A DNA stretch of 64,000 bases from Brasenia schreberi (lineage: Eukaryota; Streptophyta; Magnoliopsida; Nymphaeales; Cabombaceae). Position 1 is the stretch's first letter. Each line of letters opens with the position of its first letter. A program made the position numbers and the translations under genes. Positions 60,473-64,000 of this stretch are shown one piece after another. The stretch lies in NCBI GenBank assembly GCA_036023115.1, contig JAYKKT010000049.1, positions 868,001 through 932,000 on the forward strand. Direction: 5' to 3'. Under the pieces are notes generated by a model, which saw only the letters and a list, made by a program, of their open reading frames with translations, had not been told where the DNA came from and made no database searches.

Positions 60473-60857
60473 CCTTGGGACGATTGGGGTTCAGGTTCGA
60501 GGCAAATGCTATTGTATCAAAATAATTCTCTAACAATCTATTGTGGATGACTGATGATTGAAATTTGAATTTAAAATGTAAAGAGTATAACATGAAAAGA
60601 AACGGGAGAGAAATATTAGATGTCATTTTTACGAGACAAGTGAATTTTATAAACCAATAGCCTTGGGACGATAGGGATTCAGGTTCCAGGCAAATGCTAT
60701 TGTATCAAAATAAATCTCAACAATCTATTTTGGATGACGTATGATTGAAATTTGAATTTAAAATGTAAAGAGTATAATAAAATGAAAAGAAATGAAAGAG
60801 GAATATTAGATGTTGAGTCATTTTTACGAGACAAGTGAATTTTATAAACCAATAGCC
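60473..60857. repeat. Tandem duplication, two copies of a 188-bp unit
   Basis: Unit 1 starts at 60,473 and unit 2 at 60,661, both with CCTTGGGACGAT, caaatgctattgtatcaaaa and ttttacgagacaagtgaatt in the same order, ending accaatagcc. Differences are few. It ends about 260 bp before the adenylate-kinase start codon. Confidence 0.93.
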
Positions 60858-61115
60858 TAAACATGTGAGATGGGTAGAGCTGACCACTACCGTCCATGTC
60901 TCCATGATAAAGTTTGTGTTATCCTCAGGCCCGCCATTACAGGAAAATGTGAACAGTTTAGAGACATTCGTCCATCTAGGAGATGGGCGGTTTGGTATAT
61001 TTACAAGCAAGAGCACAAGATACTGCCCCGAAAGTTTGCCTCCGCCGGGTTTATCGTCGACTTTCCTTCATTTCAATCTCTCTCTGAGTGTGTGTTGAGG
61101 TGAGAGAGGGGGGCG
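60858..61115 (+). promoter_or_regulatory. Promoter and 5' UTR region of the adenylate kinase gene
   Basis: This is the stretch between the duplicated unit and the start codon. A CT-rich run (61,063-61,087, tttcaatctctctctgag) is typical of plant 5' UTRs. No firm TATA box was identified; tatatttac at 60,995 is a weak candidate. Confidence 0.45.
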
Positions 61116-61810
61116 ATGGCGAGCGTGAGCCATTTCGCGCTCACGGCGAAGCTCGGGGCGGAGTTCCCTTCTCTCTCACCTTCCTCTAGTAAATGTTTCT
61201 CTCTGCCATCTGACCAACCTGGTAATTTCGGTTCCTTACGATACGATTCATCCAGATTTTGCTTGTCTCTTGGTGATTGTTTCCCTCGGAAGACTCTTCG
61301 TCATGAAGTGTTGATATTCCGACGCTCGCTTCCCTCTCGATCATTGCTGGTGAGGCCATCAAAGTTCCCTCCTTTTCCTTTAATTTTTGTTGTTTTTTCC
61401 TATCGTCTTGGAAATTGATTTCCTAGTTAATACTATTAGTTACTGTTTATAGCTTTATGAGCTTTGTAAGCCGAAAGTGATCATTGGTCGCTGAGATTTT
61501 TTAATTTTGAAGCTTTATTTTGGTTGGAAGGGTGAGTTGTTGAATGAAATCTTGCCTGCTTAAGCATGTCTAGTATTTTTTTTTTCTTAATAAGAGTAAG
61601 GAGACTATTTTGGATTTATGGCTGGTATTGTTGGCTTAGTTATTAGCTAGCTCTAAGTGGAGATAAAGGGTCCCCTTGAAATTCTTTGTTGTGTCAAATC
61701 TGAAGTCGATCCTCTCTAGTTTATAATGTCAATTACTTCTCAAGAGGGACTATTATAATCAAGGGGTTAGGGTTCATACTAAATATTGTTGGCTTAATCG
61801 TGTTTCATTC

Positions 61811-61857
<47 letters not shown>

Positions 61858-63818
61858 TCTCTATGTGGCCATTTGGCGTTTCACAGTGATGTCGTGTCCC
61901 GTATCCTTTTGTCATTTACAGTGATGTCGTGTGACACATAGCCAACGTTGAAAGGTAAATACTGCTTTGTCTTTAAGAGGAGCAAAATTGCTGTTATGTA
62001 TTTGTGGGGAGATACCCTTCGCCATGAAACATTTTTTAAGTTCAAAGGGGATCGTTATTGTTTGACATATTTGCTGGTGACTGCTCGTTTGTTTGTTCTA
62101 CTTAGTTTATGTTCCACTCTTTGTTTTCCCACACTTCATGTACAATCTTCATTGTAAAACAAATCTTGCATTATATGTTCTGTAAATGTGACCATTTAGA
62201 TGATACCCAGGTTATGTCTTAGTTCTAGCATGTATCGTGTACCAAAAGGTGGAAGTTTGGGTTTCTATGAGCAGAACGAAAAGGGTCTTCCATGATATGA
62301 GAAATGAGAACTGTTAGTTTTTTGCCATTCTCTTATTCATCACCTTTTTCTTTTTAAATTCTTTGAACTTTCCGGGTCCCTCCTGAAATGGTCAAGAGGT
62401 TTGATTCATTAGACCAACGAAGAACAAAATCAAGCTTTTCCCATGCTAATCAGGGTCAGCTACACAGGATTCTTAGATGTGCTTGTGCTTTGTCTTACAT
62501 TTAGATTGGTTTAGCGCTATGTTCAATTCTTAGAAGTTCGATCAAGTTATGTCAAATTAGGGTTCTCTTTTTCTGGTATATGTTTAAGAATTTTCAAGAG
62601 TTTTGAAGTTTGAACTGTTGATTAGATTGTTATGTTTGTTTTCTTTGAGTATGTCACTGACTTTTCCCCTTTGTTTTTGACATTGGGTTTGCAGATTATG
62701 GCTTCTCATAGGAATGAACCATTGAAGATCATTATATCTGGTGCCCCAGCATCAGGAAAAGGGACGCAAAGCGAACTTCTAATTAAGAAAGTACGTTGTT
62801 ACATGTTTTTGTAATTGAGAAAGAAAGTTATTGTTTGTATCTTATTTTCTTTATTTCAGCATACTACCTATGTTGATGGAGTTCTGAAGTTGCCGGTTGT
62901 TTTAAAATGTTTTTCTGTTATGTAAGGTTGTTAATAGCATCCAAAGAATGTAGTACCTAGCTACTATATTGCAGTTAATCATTTTCCAGCTTGCTGAAAC
63001 ATTAGTTCTTCTCAACTTGCTAATGAGGCACATGCTCACGAAGAACAAGTACCTGAAAAGTGAAAACTTTTGAACAATCTGTTTGCTATACATAGTTTTA
63101 CTACTGATTTTTCTTGTCCTTCATTGTTATTTAACTTATTTTAGTTCAAACTCAGGATATTTGTGATAGGTAAATGAAATGAATAAGCATAAAAGGTGGG
63201 GAAGGATAGATGGTACGTGGATGAACATGAATCTGTAGCAACGCTTATGATGACCTTCTAACTCTTTGAATTTTTAAAGTTTCTTTCCTACATTGTGAAC
63301 ATGAATCCTCAAGTAGTTCTTCAAAAGGGTTTGTTACTGGACTCCTGGGATACAATATTTTTGGTGCTTGCATTTCTTATGAATGCAATAACTGTGCAGT
63401 AAGGCTTGGTTTTGTTTAGTTTTCCCCTGTCATGTTTGTGTCAGTGAACAGACTGAATGTTAGCCTCATGAGTGCAGTACGGGTTGATGCATATCTCTGC
63501 TGGAGACTTACTAAGAGCAGAAGTTGCATCTGGAACAGAGAAGGGGAAGCAGGCTAAGCAGTATATGGAAAAGGGTCAGCTTGTTCCAGATGATATTGTT
63601 GTCATGGTACCTTTGGTTCTTAAGTTCTTATTATCGGTTCATCATGTCGCTTGATAACTTAATATACCTCTTCTGTTTCATAGATGGTTAAGGAGCGGCT
63701 TTTACAGCATGATGCTTCAGAAAATGGCTGGCTTTTGGATGGATACCCTAGAAGCCTTTCTCAAGCAGAAGCTCTTGAAGCCCTTGGAATTAGGCCTGAC
63801 CTTTTCATTATTTTAGAT
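61116..63818 (+). CDS. AMK2: Adenylate kinase, chloroplastic (first four exons; continues past window)
   Basis: Adenylate kinase interconverts ATP plus AMP with two ADP. Four exons fit perfectly with GT-AG borders, all phase 0: 61116-61349, 62695-62790, 63478-63606 and 63684-63818, giving 198 residues so far. Exon 1 (78 residues, Ser/Arg-rich, almost no acids) is a plastid transit peptide. Exon 2 carries the P-loop GAPASGKGT. Exon 3 has the AMP-binding [15 protein letters not shown] and [12 protein letters not shown]. Exon 4 has [10 protein letters not shown], containing the Asp-Gly-x-Pro-Arg motif. The wording of exons 3-4 is closer to the Arabidopsis AMK2 type than to the large plastid isoform, from memory, so the symbol is moderately sure. 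The LID domain and C-terminus lie outside. No stop or frameshift is seen. Intron 1 is 1,345 bp and holds a GA microsatellite. Confidence 0.93.
61815..61856. repeat. GA microsatellite in intron 1 of the adenylate kinase gene
   Basis: About 20 uninterrupted GA units. Just downstream the phrase acagtgatgtcgtgt occurs twice (61,882 and 61,918), a small local duplication. Confidence 0.95.
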
Positions 63819-64000
63819 GTAAGTAGACTACGATCATCTTTGAGTTTTCATTTTCACAGCCCTGGGTTTTGTTCTGTTGATGCATGCGTCTGCTGACATA
63901 CATCCACCACATTTTCACGTATGCACATAAGTTATGTAGCCTTGTCACCATGAAAGTCCATAAATAACTAGTATTTAACAGGGATGTTTTTTCTAAAAAC

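Overview
The window is nuclear DNA of a flowering plant. Spliced genes with GT-AG introns, a chloroplast-type adenylate kinase, a nuclear tRNA-Ser, and plant-type Ty3/gypsy, Ty1/copia, RTE-type LINE, hAT and SINE sequences all point that way. Base composition is AT-rich and most of the 64 kb is decayed transposable-element sequence. I cannot name the species. No prokaryotic, organellar or CRISPR feature is present.

Layout. Positions 1-9605 hold the 5' two thirds of a Ty3/gypsy element on the minus strand, of Tat type with an archaeal-type RNase H. It has one complete 3.14-kb LTR (6466-9605) that contains a 111-bp tandem repeat; its other LTR lies off the left edge. Positions 12.0-13.8 kb hold an RTE-type LINE 5' fragment and a 0.2-kb derivative joining LINE head and tail. 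Positions 14,477-20,272 and 21,184-26,558 are two related full-length copia elements on the plus strand, each with both LTRs and a 5-bp target-site duplication (ATTCA and AGAGT). A tRNA-derived SINE lies between them. A two-exon host gene for a probable plastid membrane protein lies at 27,441-28,637 (minus).

Positions 31.0-39.1 kb contain a second SINE, an isolated RNase H fragment, a collapsed chromovirus (two LTR-like repeats around a chromodomain scrap) and an hAT transposon with a recognisable transposase. A 5'-truncated LINE (39,975-42,108) is followed by a candidate terminal exon. A deletion derivative of the same hAT family (44.4-46.35 kb) points the other way from the first. A tRNA-Ser(UGA) gene lies at 46,835-46,916 (minus). 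Then come a second truncated LINE, a foldback element fused to an AT microsatellite, a heavily decayed third copia copy (51.7-54.2 kb), small inverted-repeat elements and an Ac-like hAT scrap.

The right edge (61,116 onward) holds the first four coding exons of a plastid adenylate kinase, which runs off the window. A 188-bp tandem duplication and a LINE 3' stub sit just upstream of it.

The clear host functions are the adenylate kinase, the small plastid membrane protein and the tRNA. I found no undescribed multi-gene system. The most informative observations concern how the elements died. The first copia copy has lost active-site residues of protease, integrase and reverse transcriptase and all three zinc-knuckle cysteines, each by a change readable as G-to-A. 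Its sister copy kept the reverse-transcriptase site but lost the whole integrase core in one deletion.
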